Positions 13,707 to 20,588 of a stretch of 24,503 nt of DNA are shown here, piece after piece. The stretch's first letter is position 1. Every line of letters begins with the position of its first letter. Below the pieces are notes generated by a model that did no database searches, was not told the DNA's origin, and worked only from the letters and a program-made list of their open reading frames with translations. Origin of the DNA: an uncultured Eubacteriales bacterium (GTDB lineage Bacteria; Bacillota_A; Clostridia; Christensenellales; Aristaeellaceae); the NCBI GenBank assembly GCA_902775835.1, contig CACYNZ010000010.1, forward strand, positions 1-24,503, given 5' to 3'. The translations under genes and the position numbers were made by a program.

Positions 13707-15489
13707 TGCTGCACCGGAAAAGAAACGTTTTCCCAGACTGCTCAAGCATGCCGGTATCCGGGTCCGTGTCTTCTTCTATCTTGCTGTATTCTCTGTGCTG
13801 ATTATTCTTCTTCTCGCCTATCTCCAGCTGGATCAGCTGGACTGGTTCTATCAGCGGAACCGTGAAAATCAGGTCCGGGAAGCGTCCAATCATATGGTAT
13901 CCGCCATCCCGCATGATGTGCACAATGAGTACGCGGCCATCTACAAAATGGCTCAGAAATATGATGTTGCCATCCTTCTGCTGGATGAGCGTGAATATGC
14001 GCTGGTCTCCCAGTCTTCTTCCCAGAATTCCCTGCTTCAGCGCCTTTCCAGCGATGATCTGTCATGGCTGTGCCGGATGGCACCTGCAGACGGCAGTCCG
14101 GTCGGCATGTACTACCGCGTTCAGTCCGTTCCCGACGGTCCGGCAAGCGGCCTTGTCTCCAGCCGTTTCTCCATGTCCTATGCATCCAGCGACTCCTCGG
14201 AGTGGTACGCAGATAATGGACCGGCTATTGCTGACCTGGATGATGAGGAAGATGAGTGGACATCCGAAGAAGATGAATCCGGTGAAGCGCTGGATTCCGG
14301 CAAGGAAGCTGAATCCACTGAAGAAACCGGGACAAGCACTGCTGTTTCTCACAAGCGAACGCTTTCCACGCCCACCGATACGGATCCCATAATCATGAGC
14401 GGGTATGGACCTGGCGGTCCGCCTTCTTCCCCGGCGTCAACGTTCAACTCTACAGAAGACGCCATGCTGCGTTCCTATATCCAGATCCGGAAGGTCACTC
14501 TTCCGGACGGACGTGTGTGCACGCTGATGCTGAACACGGAAATCACGCCGGTTCTGGCCACCCGTGCCGCTCTGAGCAGCCAGCTTACCGCGGTTTCCAT
14601 CATTGTGCTGGTGCTGGCGGCCATTCTTGCCCTGATCATTTCCAGCATCATTTCCCGCCCCATTCAGGAAACCAACCGTGCGGCCAAGGCTCTTTCCCAT
14701 TCCCGCTACACACCGCCGCCCCAGGCAAACCGGTACCGGGAAATCGCTGAACTCAATCAGACCCTGGTCAAGGCTGCAGATGATCTCAGCCAGGTGGATA
14801 ATCTCCAGCATGAGCTGATTGCCAACATATCCCACGATCTTCGCACGCCGCTGACCATGATCGGCGGATACGCGGAAGTCATGCGGGACCTTCCCAGCGA
14901 AAACACGCCGGAAAACATGCAGATGATCATTGACGAAACCGCGCGGCTCTCCTCTCTCGTCAACGAGCTTCTGGATTTCAGCCGCCTTCAGGCCGGCGTG
15001 GTGCAGATGAGCTTTGCGCCTTTTAACCTGACATCTTCTGTTCAGGCAATTATCAGCCGGATCAACGTGCTCACTGCGAGCAAGGGCTACAAAATCACCT
15101 TTGAACAGGATCAGAACCTGTACGTCAACGCCGATCAGTCCCGCATTGAACAGGTCCTCTACAATCTCATCGGAAACGCCCTCACCTACACCGGAGAAAG
15201 CAAATCCGTCACGGTGCGTCAGACCCTCAATGGCGACATGGCCCATATCGATGTCATTGATACAGGCAAGGGCATTGCAGAAGAAGAACTGGACCTGATC
15301 TGGAACCGCTATTACCGGACCCGTGAAACCCACAAACGCGCAGTGGTAGGCTCCGGTCTGGGACTGCATATTGTCCAGACCATTCTTGAGCAGCACCATG
15401 TGCCCTACGGTGTCCGCAGCACCCTGAAAGTGGGGACCACATTCTGGTTTGAACTGCCGATCGTGAAGGATACCGAAACGCCCGGCTGA
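13693..15489 (+). CDS. Membrane sensor histidine kinase
   Basis: A 598-residue kinase partnered with the preceding regulator. Domains in order: TM1 (about 26-46), a long extracytoplasmic region (47-297), TM2 (298-320, LTAVSIIVLVLAAILALIISSII), HAMP (to about 365), HisKA with H381 in NISHDLRTPL, and HATPase with the N box near 491 (NLIGNALTY), DTGKG near 523 and GSGLGLHIV near 554. Residues about 182-214 of the external region form a strikingly acidic, Ser/Glu/Asp-rich stretch, followed by Ser/Pro/Gly-rich sequence, probably a disordered insert in the sensor domain. It could sense cations or cationic peptides; this is speculation. Start is TTG 13693, since no other start lies before TM1. A terminator follows at 15532-15567. 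Confidence 0.96.
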   Translation: MKKTDAAPEKKRFPRLLKHAGIRVRVFFYLAVFSVLIILLLAYLQLDQLDWFYQRNRENQVREASNHMVSAIPHDVHNEYAAIYKMAQKYDVAILLLDEREYALVSQSSSQNSLLQRLSSDDLSWLCRMAPADGSPVGMYYRVQSVPDGPASGLVSSRFSMSYASSDSSEWYADNGPAIADLDDEEDEWTSEEDESGEALDSGKEAESTEETGTSTAVSHKRTLSTPTDTDPIIMSGYGPGGPPSSPASTFNSTEDAMLRSYIQIRKVTLPDGRVCTLMLNTEITPVLATRAALSSQLTAVSIIVLVLAAILALIISSIISRPIQETNRAAKALSHSRYTPPPQANRYREIAELNQTLVKAADDLSQVDNLQHELIANISHDLRTPLTMIGGYAEVMRDLPSENTPENMQMIIDETARLSSLVNELLDFSRLQAGVVQMSFAPFNLTSSVQAIISRINVLTASKGYKITFEQDQNLYVNADQSRIEQVLYNLIGNALTYTGESKSVTVRQTLNGDMAHIDVIDTGKGIAEEELDLIWNRYYRTRETHKRAVVGSGLGLHIVQTILEQHHVPYGVRSTLKVGTTFWFELPIVKDTETPG

Positions 15490-15531
15490 TGCGCAAAGTC
15501 TCCTCTTCCGACCCCGTTTCCAGGGATTTCA

Positions 15532-15567
15532 AAAGCCCGGAGCATATCGAGAATGCTCCGGGCTTTC
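15532..15567 (+). terminator. Intrinsic terminator after the two-component operon
   Basis: AGCCCGGAGCAT (15534-15545) pairs perfectly with ATGCTCCGGGCT (15553-15564) around a seven-base loop. The T tract is short (TTT then CCCC), but the stem is strong. Confidence 0.75.
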
Positions 15568-15966
15568 CCCATCTTCGGATGGTCTATGCTTTTCATGTCT
15601 TAAGGCTTCATGCGTCAGAACGGCTTTCCGTTATTCACCGTTTCGATCCATCCATGCAGGCCTCAAACTCATCCTGCAGGCTTTCCGTTATTCACCGTTT
15701 CGATCCATCCATGCAGGCCTCAAACTCATCCTGCAGGCTTTCCCTTATCCACCTGCATGGCCGGCATCTGCCGGCTCCCGCTTCTATCCGGAAAGCCTTG
15801 ACGCTCAGACGTAAGTTCCTGAACGATGCACGACCGCATTTTCTCTGCGCCTTCCATCCTGAAGCTTCTCTCCGTATCCTGGCCGCCTGGCCGTCAGCAC
15901 GCCTATATGCATCGGCCTGTCACTGCCGGCTCCATTGGCCGGTCAGCAGTTCTGCAGCCTTCCGGC
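15568..15966. other. Non-coding gap between the sensor kinase terminator and hsp20
   Basis: About 400 bases with no convincing gene on either strand: frames that stay open lack ribosome binding sites and give Pro/Arg/Cys-rich translations. Besides the 57-base duplication it holds short inverted repeats such as GCCGGC-atct-GCCGGC (15760-15775). It is flanked by converging transcription. Confidence 0.6.
15622..15735. repeat. 57-bp tandem duplication
   Basis: Two identical 57-base units stand head to tail (15622-15678 and 15679-15735), beginning GGCTTTCCGTTATTCACCG and ending CTCATCCTGCA. A degenerate third copy starts at 15736 (GGCTTTCCCTTATCCACC). Each unit contains the inverted repeat TGCAGG...CCTGCA with a 12-base loop (15655-15678 and 15712-15735), so the array can form repeated stem-loops. 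The identity of the copies points to a recent duplication. Confidence 0.93.
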
Positions 15967-16443
15967 TTATGCCTGATCATTCCGGTTTTCACACTCTCCG
16001 CTGCCCTCTGCAAGCTTCAGTGTATCACTGCCGGCATGCCCGATGGCAATCTTCCGCACTTCCTGGGTGACGGGATGGATTTTCGGTAGCGTAATCCGCA
16101 GAATTCCGTTGTCCAGCGAAGCCCTGATACCGTCCTGATCCACGCCCTCGAGCTCGAAGGACCGCTCCATGTGGCCCCAGCGGCGCTCTGAGTGCATATA
16201 CTGTTTGTCCTGCTTATCCATGTTCACATCCGCCGAGATGGTCAGGATGTCATGGTCCACCTGTACGCTGATCTGATCTTCGCTGACACCCGGAAGCTCG
16301 GCTTCCAGCTGATAGCTGTCATCCGTTTCCTGGACATCTACACGGAACGCGCGGTCCGCGGTCATATCCTCCGTAAAAGGAGCAAAGAAGCTGTTCCAGA
16401 GACTGTTCATATCCTGATAATGATTTCTTGAAAGCATATACAT
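15967..16443 (-). CDS. Hsp20/alpha-crystallin family small heat-shock protein
   Basis: A 158-residue ATP-independent holdase chaperone. The alpha-crystallin domain spans about 33-135: FRVDVQETDDSYQLEAELPGV, ILTISADV, and the closing NGILRITLPK. It has the short N-terminal arm typical of bacterial family members (SLWNSFFAPF) and a 20-residue hydrophilic tail after the domain. GGAGG precedes the ATG at 16443 by seven bases; a second in-frame ATG lies two codons later. The gene is monocistronic from a strong promoter at 16507-16535. I find no CIRCE (TTAGCACTC inverted repeat), so HrcA control is not supported. Confidence 0.96.
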   Translation of the reverse strand: MYMLSRNHYQDMNSLWNSFFAPFTEDMTADRAFRVDVQETDDSYQLEAELPGVSEDQISVQVDHDILTISADVNMDKQDKQYMHSERRWGHMERSFELEGVDQDGIRASLDNGILRITLPKIHPVTQEVRKIAIGHAGSDTLKLAEGSGECENRNDQA

Positions 16444-16506
16444 AAGTCATCCTCCTTGCTGAGACTCAATCTTTCTTTTTTCGGTCCATCTCTGAACCGT
16501 GACTGG

Positions 16507-16535
16507 AGTATAACTTAAAGATCAAAGAAAGTCAA
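16507..16535 (-). promoter_or_regulatory. Promoter of hsp20
   Basis: TTGACT (16535-16530), a 17-base spacer and TATACT (16512-16507) on the minus strand, one mismatch per box. The upstream region carries an imperfect repeat of the TTTGAC motif (another copy near 16551-16546), overlapping the T-run of the neighbouring terminator. Confidence 0.75.
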
Positions 16536-16549
16536 ACTCAGATAAGGTC

Positions 16550-16596
16550 AAAAAACAGCGGATGAAGTGCATATTTCTGCTTCATCCGCCATTTTT
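16550..16596. terminator. Intrinsic terminator of the D,D-carboxypeptidase gene
   Basis: GCGGATGAAG (16558-16567) pairs perfectly with CTTCATCCGC (16580-16589). On the minus strand it is followed by TTTTTT (16555-16550), giving the terminator for the gene ending at 16633. An ATTTTT on the other side makes it potentially bidirectional. Confidence 0.85.
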
Positions 16597-16632
16597 CTCG
16601 TTATTTCGAAGTTTTTCGGATTTTTTTGACTA

Positions 16633-17490
16633 TCATTCTTCCACAGAGATCTGACGATACGGTTCCACCACTGCCGGATTTCCGCCTCTTGCAATGAAAT
16701 CGTCAATGGCCGCCTGAAGTTCCACATGGAATTCTTCCAAGCAGATGCCCCGGCTCATGATATATTCTGCCACATCCTTACCCACGTAGCGGTAATGCCA
16801 GGGCTCAAAATTGATTTCCGTTTCCGCTTCCTTGTCACTGGGATAACGGAGAATAAAGCCGAACCGCGCGGCATTCTCCACCATCCACTGGGCTTCCTTT
16901 GTTTTGGCAAAGTCCCGGTTCATGGCCTTGTCCCGCCAGGATCTGGATATAATATCGCACCCGAGCCCGGTCTGATGATCGCTGGCCCCCGGCATGTTGA
17001 CCCATCCGTCATCCCGCCCGTTATTCCGCTTCAGGCGGTTGTAATACATGGTCTTCTGGGTCTGATAGGACCGGTATGCCGACTTGAGGTACAGCCGGAT
17101 ATCTTCCTTCAGCCCGGCTTCAAACATTTCCACCAGGGCCTGTGCACAGGTTTCCTGAAGTTTCATCTGCGATGAGGAGGCCTTGTTGACGCCTCCGTTG
17201 GTATTCTCCCCGGCCTTGTTGCTTTTCCGGCTCTTCATGCTGACCAGCGGGTCCGGAACAAACTCGCTGCCCAGCAACACATGCTTGTTCGCCAGACGGA
17301 TCATGTCAGGGTCCATCTGTTCAAGCATCAGTGGGAAATTCCATTCCACATCCCCGTAGCCCGGGATTTCCTCCAGTTCCACTTCGTCTTCCAGGGAAAA
17401 GAGGATTTCCTCCTCTTCCTCTTCTGCCAGCCCGGATACAGGCAGCAGGGAAAGCATCAGCAGCAGACACAGAATCGCACGAAACTTCAT
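16633..17490 (-). CDS. Secreted D-alanyl-D-alanine carboxypeptidase (VanY/M15 family)
   Basis: This trims the terminal D-Ala from peptidoglycan stem peptides outside the cell. The 285-residue product has a signal peptide (MKFRAILCLLLMLSLLPVSGLA, then a run of glutamates at the mature N-terminus). Residues about 140-250 carry the M15 zinc peptidase motifs: SAYRSYQTQ, GASDHQTGLGCDI with H172 and D179, and EPWHYRYVG with E229 and H232. There is no lipobox or wall anchor, so it is likely released. Context gives no sign of vancomycin resistance (no vanHAX), so a cell-wall remodelling role is more likely. The frame is open to 17571, but ATG 17490 follows GGGAGG by seven bases and begins the signal peptide. 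It has its own promoter. Confidence 0.93.
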   Translation of the reverse strand: MKFRAILCLLLMLSLLPVSGLAEEEEEEILFSLEDEVELEEIPGYGDVEWNFPLMLEQMDPDMIRLANKHVLLGSEFVPDPLVSMKSRKSNKAGENTNGGVNKASSSQMKLQETCAQALVEMFEAGLKEDIRLYLKSAYRSYQTQKTMYYNRLKRNNGRDDGWVNMPGASDHQTGLGCDIISRSWRDKAMNRDFAKTKEAQWMVENAARFGFILRYPSDKEAETEINFEPWHYRYVGKDVAEYIMSRGICLEEFHVELQAAIDDFIARGGNPAVVEPYRQISVEE

Positions 17491-17542
17491 AGACAGCCTC
17501 CCGTCGTTTCCGCTTCTGAAAAGTGCGGAACAACAAGTCTGA

Positions 17543-17571
17543 ATTATAATCATTTGCGGAAATGGCATCAA
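17543..17571 (-). promoter_or_regulatory. Promoter of the D,D-carboxypeptidase gene
   Basis: TTGATG (17571-17566), a 17-base spacer and a perfect TATAAT (17548-17543) on the minus strand, about 45 bases before the start codon and just downstream of the pfkA terminator. Confidence 0.72.
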
Positions 17572-17578
17572 GCAGAAA

Positions 17579-17610
17579 GCGGATATCCGCGCATCCGTGC
17601 AGATATCCGC
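17579..17610 (-). terminator. Probable terminator of the phosphofructokinase gene
   Basis: GCGGATATC (17579-17587) pairs perfectly with GATATCCGC (17602-17610) across a 14-base loop, 12 bases past the pfkA stop. The T tract on the minus strand is short (TTTCTGCTT), so efficiency is uncertain. Confidence 0.6.
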
Positions 17611-17622
17611 CTCTTAGAACGA

Positions 17623-18693
17623 TCAGCCGATTCCGAAGGAAATGCCCATATGCTTGGCAATGGTCACCATCTGATGATCTTCCGGCACCAGCTTCGGAAT
17701 GCCGGCAATATCCTTCAGCGGGTTATGCACGATGTTGTTGCCCTTCAGTGCCACGCTGACGCCATAGATCTGATCACGGATCAGTTCTGCGGCGTGTACG
17801 CCGAACTGGGAGGACAGCACGCGGTCATATGCGCTGGGCGTACCGCCGCGCTGAATGTGCCCGGGAACAACGCTCCTGGCTTCCACACCCAGCATCTCGG
17901 ACAGCTGCGCCGCCACATATCCTGCTGCGGAATACCCGCCAGCACGCATGCTTTCGCGCTCCTTCTTCTTCATCTTGGATTCATCCTTGGTCATGGCGCC
18001 TTCCGCCACGGCAATGATGGTAAAGCCCTTGTTGTTCTTGGCACGCGCTTCGACGATCTCGGCAACCTTCTCGATCTTGTAGGGAATCTCAGGAATCAGG
18101 ATGACGTCAGCGCCGCCGGCAAGGCCGGAATACAGGGTCAGCCAGCCTGCCTTGTTGCCCATGATCTCAATGCACATCACGCGGCCATGGCTGGCTGCGG
18201 TGGTGTGGATGCGGTCGATCGCGTCCGTCGCGATATCGATGGCTGTATGGAAGCCGAACGTGAAATCCGTACCGTAGATGTCATTGTCGATGGTTTTGGG
18301 AAGGCCGATCACGTTCAGGCCTTCCTCGCTGAGAAGATTGGCCGTCTTGTGGGTGCCGTTTCCGCCCAGGGTGACCAGGCAGTCCAGTTTCAGTTCCTGG
18401 TAGGTCTTCTTCATGGCCTCCACCTTGTCAACCTTGTCATCCCCGATCACTCTCATATCCCTGAAAGGCGTACGGCTGGTACCCAGGATCGTGCCGCCCA
18501 GAGTCAGAATGCCGGAAAACTGGCTCTTGGTCATGGGGGAATAATCGCCTTCAATCAGGCCGCGGTAGCCGTCATGAATACCCACAATCTCACAGTCGAA
18601 CATTTCGTAGGAAGCCCTGGCAACACCGCGGATAGCCGCATTCAAACCGGGGCAGTCACCGCCGCTGGTCAGAATACCAATGCGTCTTTTCAT
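17623..18693 (-). CDS. pfkA: 6-phosphofructokinase (mixed-substrate, PPi-like clade)
   Basis: It phosphorylates fructose 6-phosphate to fructose 1,6-bisphosphate, the committed glycolytic step. The 356-residue product shows RIGILTSGGDCPGLNAAIRG at the N-terminus, GTSRTPF, GGNGTHKTANLL, GLPKTIDNDI and the MGNKAGWL substrate loop. Two positions separate phospho-donor types: the glycine after N112 (E. coli G104) predicts ATP use, while K133 (E. coli G124, here PKTIDND) is typical of pyrophosphate enzymes. This G/K pair occurs in the 'mixed' PFK group, whose characterised members mostly use ATP, so the donor should be treated as open. The frame extends to 18768, but ATG 18693 after AAAGGGG fits the family start. 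It is monocistronic, with its own promoter and terminator. Confidence 0.95.
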   Translation of the reverse strand: MKRRIGILTSGGDCPGLNAAIRGVARASYEMFDCEIVGIHDGYRGLIEGDYSPMTKSQFSGILTLGGTILGTSRTPFRDMRVIGDDKVDKVEAMKKTYQELKLDCLVTLGGNGTHKTANLLSEEGLNVIGLPKTIDNDIYGTDFTFGFHTAIDIATDAIDRIHTTAASHGRVMCIEIMGNKAGWLTLYSGLAGGADVILIPEIPYKIEKVAEIVEARAKNNKGFTIIAVAEGAMTKDESKMKKKERESMRAGGYSAAGYVAAQLSEMLGVEARSVVPGHIQRGGTPSAYDRVLSSQFGVHAAELIRDQIYGVSVALKGNNIVHNPLKDIAGIPKLVPEDHQMVTIAKHMGISFGIG

Positions 18694-18753
18694 CCTGAAA
18701 AACCCCTTTCTCCACTCACAGTCACGGATGTTATTACTTTCTTTATGATCACA

Positions 18754-18782
18754 AGTATAACACGTCATCGGAAGCTGTGCAA
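18754..18782 (-). promoter_or_regulatory. Promoter of pfkA
   Basis: TATACT (18759-18754) preceded by TGT, an extended -10, with a weak -35 TTGCAC (18782-18777) at 17 bases on the minus strand. The predicted leader is about 55 bases. Confidence 0.55.
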
Positions 18783-18877
18783 CAAACAGTTCTGTGTCCG
18801 CTGCTTTTCACCGCAATCCGTTTTCCCTGTACAGCCTGTTTTTCCATGCGCCTCGTGCTTTTTTTGCTTTGTGTGCA

Positions 18878-18905
18878 TTGCATCCCGGAAAAAAACATGT
18901 ATGAT
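18878..18905 (+). promoter_or_regulatory. Promoter of the YbaK-type deacylase / sugar-binding protein pair
   Basis: TTGCAT (18878-18883), a 16-base spacer and TATGAT (18900-18905), about 37 bases before the start codon at 18943. The -35 is moderate. Confidence 0.5.
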
Positions 18906-18942
18906 GGTACTGTCCGATTTCAAAAATGGAGAGTGAAACATC

Positions 18943-19452
18943 ATGAGTGAACGCAGTCATGTGCTCAGCAGACTTCAGGAGCTTGGCATCCCCTATGAGC
19001 TCCATGACCACGAAGAAGCACGGAGCATGGAAGACTGTCTGAACCTGCCGTTTCTTGACAGCGACACCGTGTTTTTGAAGAATATCCTGCTGACCACGCG
19101 CCAGAAGGATCAGTGGTTTCTGTACCTGACCCTTCCGGACAAGCCCTACCGCACCGCCGATGTCAGCAAGAAGCTGGAAACCTCCCGTCTTTCCTTTGCG
19201 CCGCCGGAAGTGCTTCCGGAAATGCTGCACCTGGAAAGCGGCAGCCTGAGTCCGCTCGGGCTCTGGTTTGATGAGCAGAAGACCATCACGCTGGTACTTG
19301 ACCGGGATATCTATGCCTTTTCCCGTGTCGCGGTTCACCCCTGCGACAATCACTCCACGCTGATCTTTTCCATGGACGTGTTCCGGCATCAGGTGATTCC
19401 GTCCCTTCACCATATCACGGTGGACCTGAGCGTGCCCTGGCCCGGTAAATAA
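18943..19452 (+). CDS. YbaK/ProX-type aminoacyl-tRNA editing deacylase
   Basis: A 169-residue stand-alone editing domain that hydrolyses mischarged tRNA in trans, most likely Ala-tRNA(Pro) as in ProX/PrdX. Family features: an N-terminal LGIPYELHDHEEARSM, the catalytic lysine K46 in VFLKNILL, SRLSFAPPEVL, GSLSPLGLWFD (the usual GSVSPFG loop) and HPCDNHSTLIFS near the C-terminus. The loop and lysine suggest it is active. The ATG at 18943 has a GGAG 12 bases upstream, a weak ribosome binding site. It is followed after 41 bases by the sugar-binding protein and probably shares its transcript, although no functional link is evident. Confidence 0.92.
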   Translation: MSERSHVLSRLQELGIPYELHDHEEARSMEDCLNLPFLDSDTVFLKNILLTTRQKDQWFLYLTLPDKPYRTADVSKKLETSRLSFAPPEVLPEMLHLESGSLSPLGLWFDEQKTITLVLDRDIYAFSRVAVHPCDNHSTLIFSMDVFRHQVIPSLHHITVDLSVPWPGK

Positions 19453-19493
19453 GCCATGTATTCCCTTTCCCACGCCATTTCAGGGAGGTTGAC

Positions 19494-20531
19494 ATGAAAA
19501 AACTGCTCTGTCTTCTTCTTTGTCTTGTATTCCCCGTTTCCGCCCTCGCCGAAGTCTGCGATCTGTTTTCCGATCTGAGCGACACGTTTTCAGCATCCAT
19601 ACGCGCTGACCTGGTGCCGCTTCTTGAGCAGGCCGGCATGGAATACTCCGTGATGGATGCCCATGGTTCCCAGTGGACACAGATGGATCAGGGCATGCTC
19701 CTGGCGGAAAAATCCCCGGAGGCTGTAGCGATTCAGGCCTGCGAATACGGTTCCCTCAGCGCGGCCCGGGCTGTGGCAGGCCCGCTTCTGGAAAAAGGCA
19801 TTCCTGTCATCTTTTTCGGACGGGTCATGTATCCCGATGCCGCCTCCGGCAGGGCTTTCTTTCAGGGGCAGGATCGGGCCTGGTACCTGAATCATGACGT
19901 CCCGCGTCTTGGGAGCACCCAGGGACAGGCTGCCGGCCAGTATCTCGCAGCGCACTATGATGCGTGTGATCTTGACGGGGACGGCCGCATTTCCTGTGTT
20001 GTCCTCCAGGGGGACGCCATGGATGAGGACGCCTGCACCCGTTCCGCGTCTTCCGTGGAAGCTGTCAATGACGTCCTTGTATCCAAGGGATTTCCCCGGC
20101 TCTGCGGCATCCAGGGCGATGAACCGCCCGTGCTTTCAGATCCGAACGCTCTCTGGTCCGCCCGCTTTGCCAAAAGCGAAATGGACCGCATCCTGCAAAG
20201 GACCATGCCGGAACTTGTCCTGTGCGGGAATGATGACATGGCCATCGGCGCTGTCAACGCGCTCTCGGAAAAAGGATACAACACAGATCTTCCGGGGGCT
20301 CCATGCATCCCGGTCTACGGCATCGACCTGAGCCCCGTCGCTCAATCCCTGATTGCTCAGGGGCGGATGTACGGGTCCGTGGGACGCAGTCCCGCTGAGA
20401 TGGCTTCCATGCTCGCCCAGGCGCTGTCCGATATAAGAGAAGGACTGGATCCCACCCTGCGCTTTTCCGATCAGACGGAAGACGGCTGGAAGATCGTGGT
20501 CCCCTATGCCTGTACCTGTCTCGCCCCGTAA
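19494..20531 (+). CDS. Secreted MglB-like galactose/glucose-binding protein
   Basis: A type I periplasmic-binding-fold protein of 345 residues, related to galactose-binding MglB. It has a cleavable signal peptide (MKKLLCLLLCLVFPVSALA, cleavage after A19) with no lipobox cysteine at the site. The calcium-binding loop typical of MglB is clear: DLDGDGRIS at 159-167, followed by VVLQGD and a helix as in MglB. LVLCGNDDMAIGAVNAL and IPVYGIDLSPVAQSLI are further family segments. Binding proteins of Gram-positive ABC importers are normally lipoproteins, and no permease or ATPase gene is in the window. It may therefore be freely secreted, or serve as a chemoreceptor or sensor ligand-binding partner. 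GGGAGG is five bases before the ATG. A terminator follows at 20544. Confidence 0.88.
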   Translation: MKKLLCLLLCLVFPVSALAEVCDLFSDLSDTFSASIRADLVPLLEQAGMEYSVMDAHGSQWTQMDQGMLLAEKSPEAVAIQACEYGSLSAARAVAGPLLEKGIPVIFFGRVMYPDAASGRAFFQGQDRAWYLNHDVPRLGSTQGQAAGQYLAAHYDACDLDGDGRISCVVLQGDAMDEDACTRSASSVEAVNDVLVSKGFPRLCGIQGDEPPVLSDPNALWSARFAKSEMDRILQRTMPELVLCGNDDMAIGAVNALSEKGYNTDLPGAPCIPVYGIDLSPVAQSLIAQGRMYGSVGRSPAEMASMLAQALSDIREGLDPTLRFSDQTEDGWKIVVPYACTCLAP

Positions 20532-20543
20532 AAAACAGTCGAA

Positions 20544-20580
20544 AAAAAGCATGAAGGCCGTCCTGACCTTCATGCTTTTT
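20544..20580. terminator. Bidirectional intrinsic terminator
   Basis: AAAAAGCATGAAGG (20544-20557) pairs perfectly with CCTTCATGCTTTTT (20567-20580). It serves both the sugar-binding protein gene and the convergent minus-strand rplI-dnaB-yhaM-lipoprotein operon. Confidence 0.92.
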
Positions 20581-20588
20581 CATATCTG

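Noticed and set aside
14437..15399. Minus-strand frame of about 320 codons opposite the sensor kinase
   Set aside because: It lies wholly inside the conserved kinase domains on the other strand and has no start signal.
15622..15735. CRISPR array
   Set aside because: The 57-base units are directly contiguous and identical, with no variable spacers and no cas genes in the window.
15489..16070. Plus-strand frame of about 193 codons spanning the 57-bp repeats
   Set aside because: It would read through the intrinsic terminator at 15532-15567, has no ribosome binding site, and its end lies antisense to hsp20. The repeat period is a multiple of three, which keeps the frame open by chance.
16441..16560. 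CIRCE/HrcA operator upstream of hsp20
   Set aside because: No TTAGCACTC...GAGTGCTAA inverted repeat is present; only an ordinary sigma-A promoter is seen.
16633..17490. Vancomycin-resistance vanY
   Set aside because: The enzyme family matches, but there are no vanH, vanA, vanX or vanRS genes beside it. The kinase/regulator pair nearby is on the other strand and more than 1 kb away with its own terminator.
17281..18936. Plus-strand open frame of about 551 codons opposite pfkA and the carboxypeptidase
   Set aside because: His/Gln/Gly-rich translation, no start signal, and it spans two promoters and two terminators of well-supported genes on the other strand.
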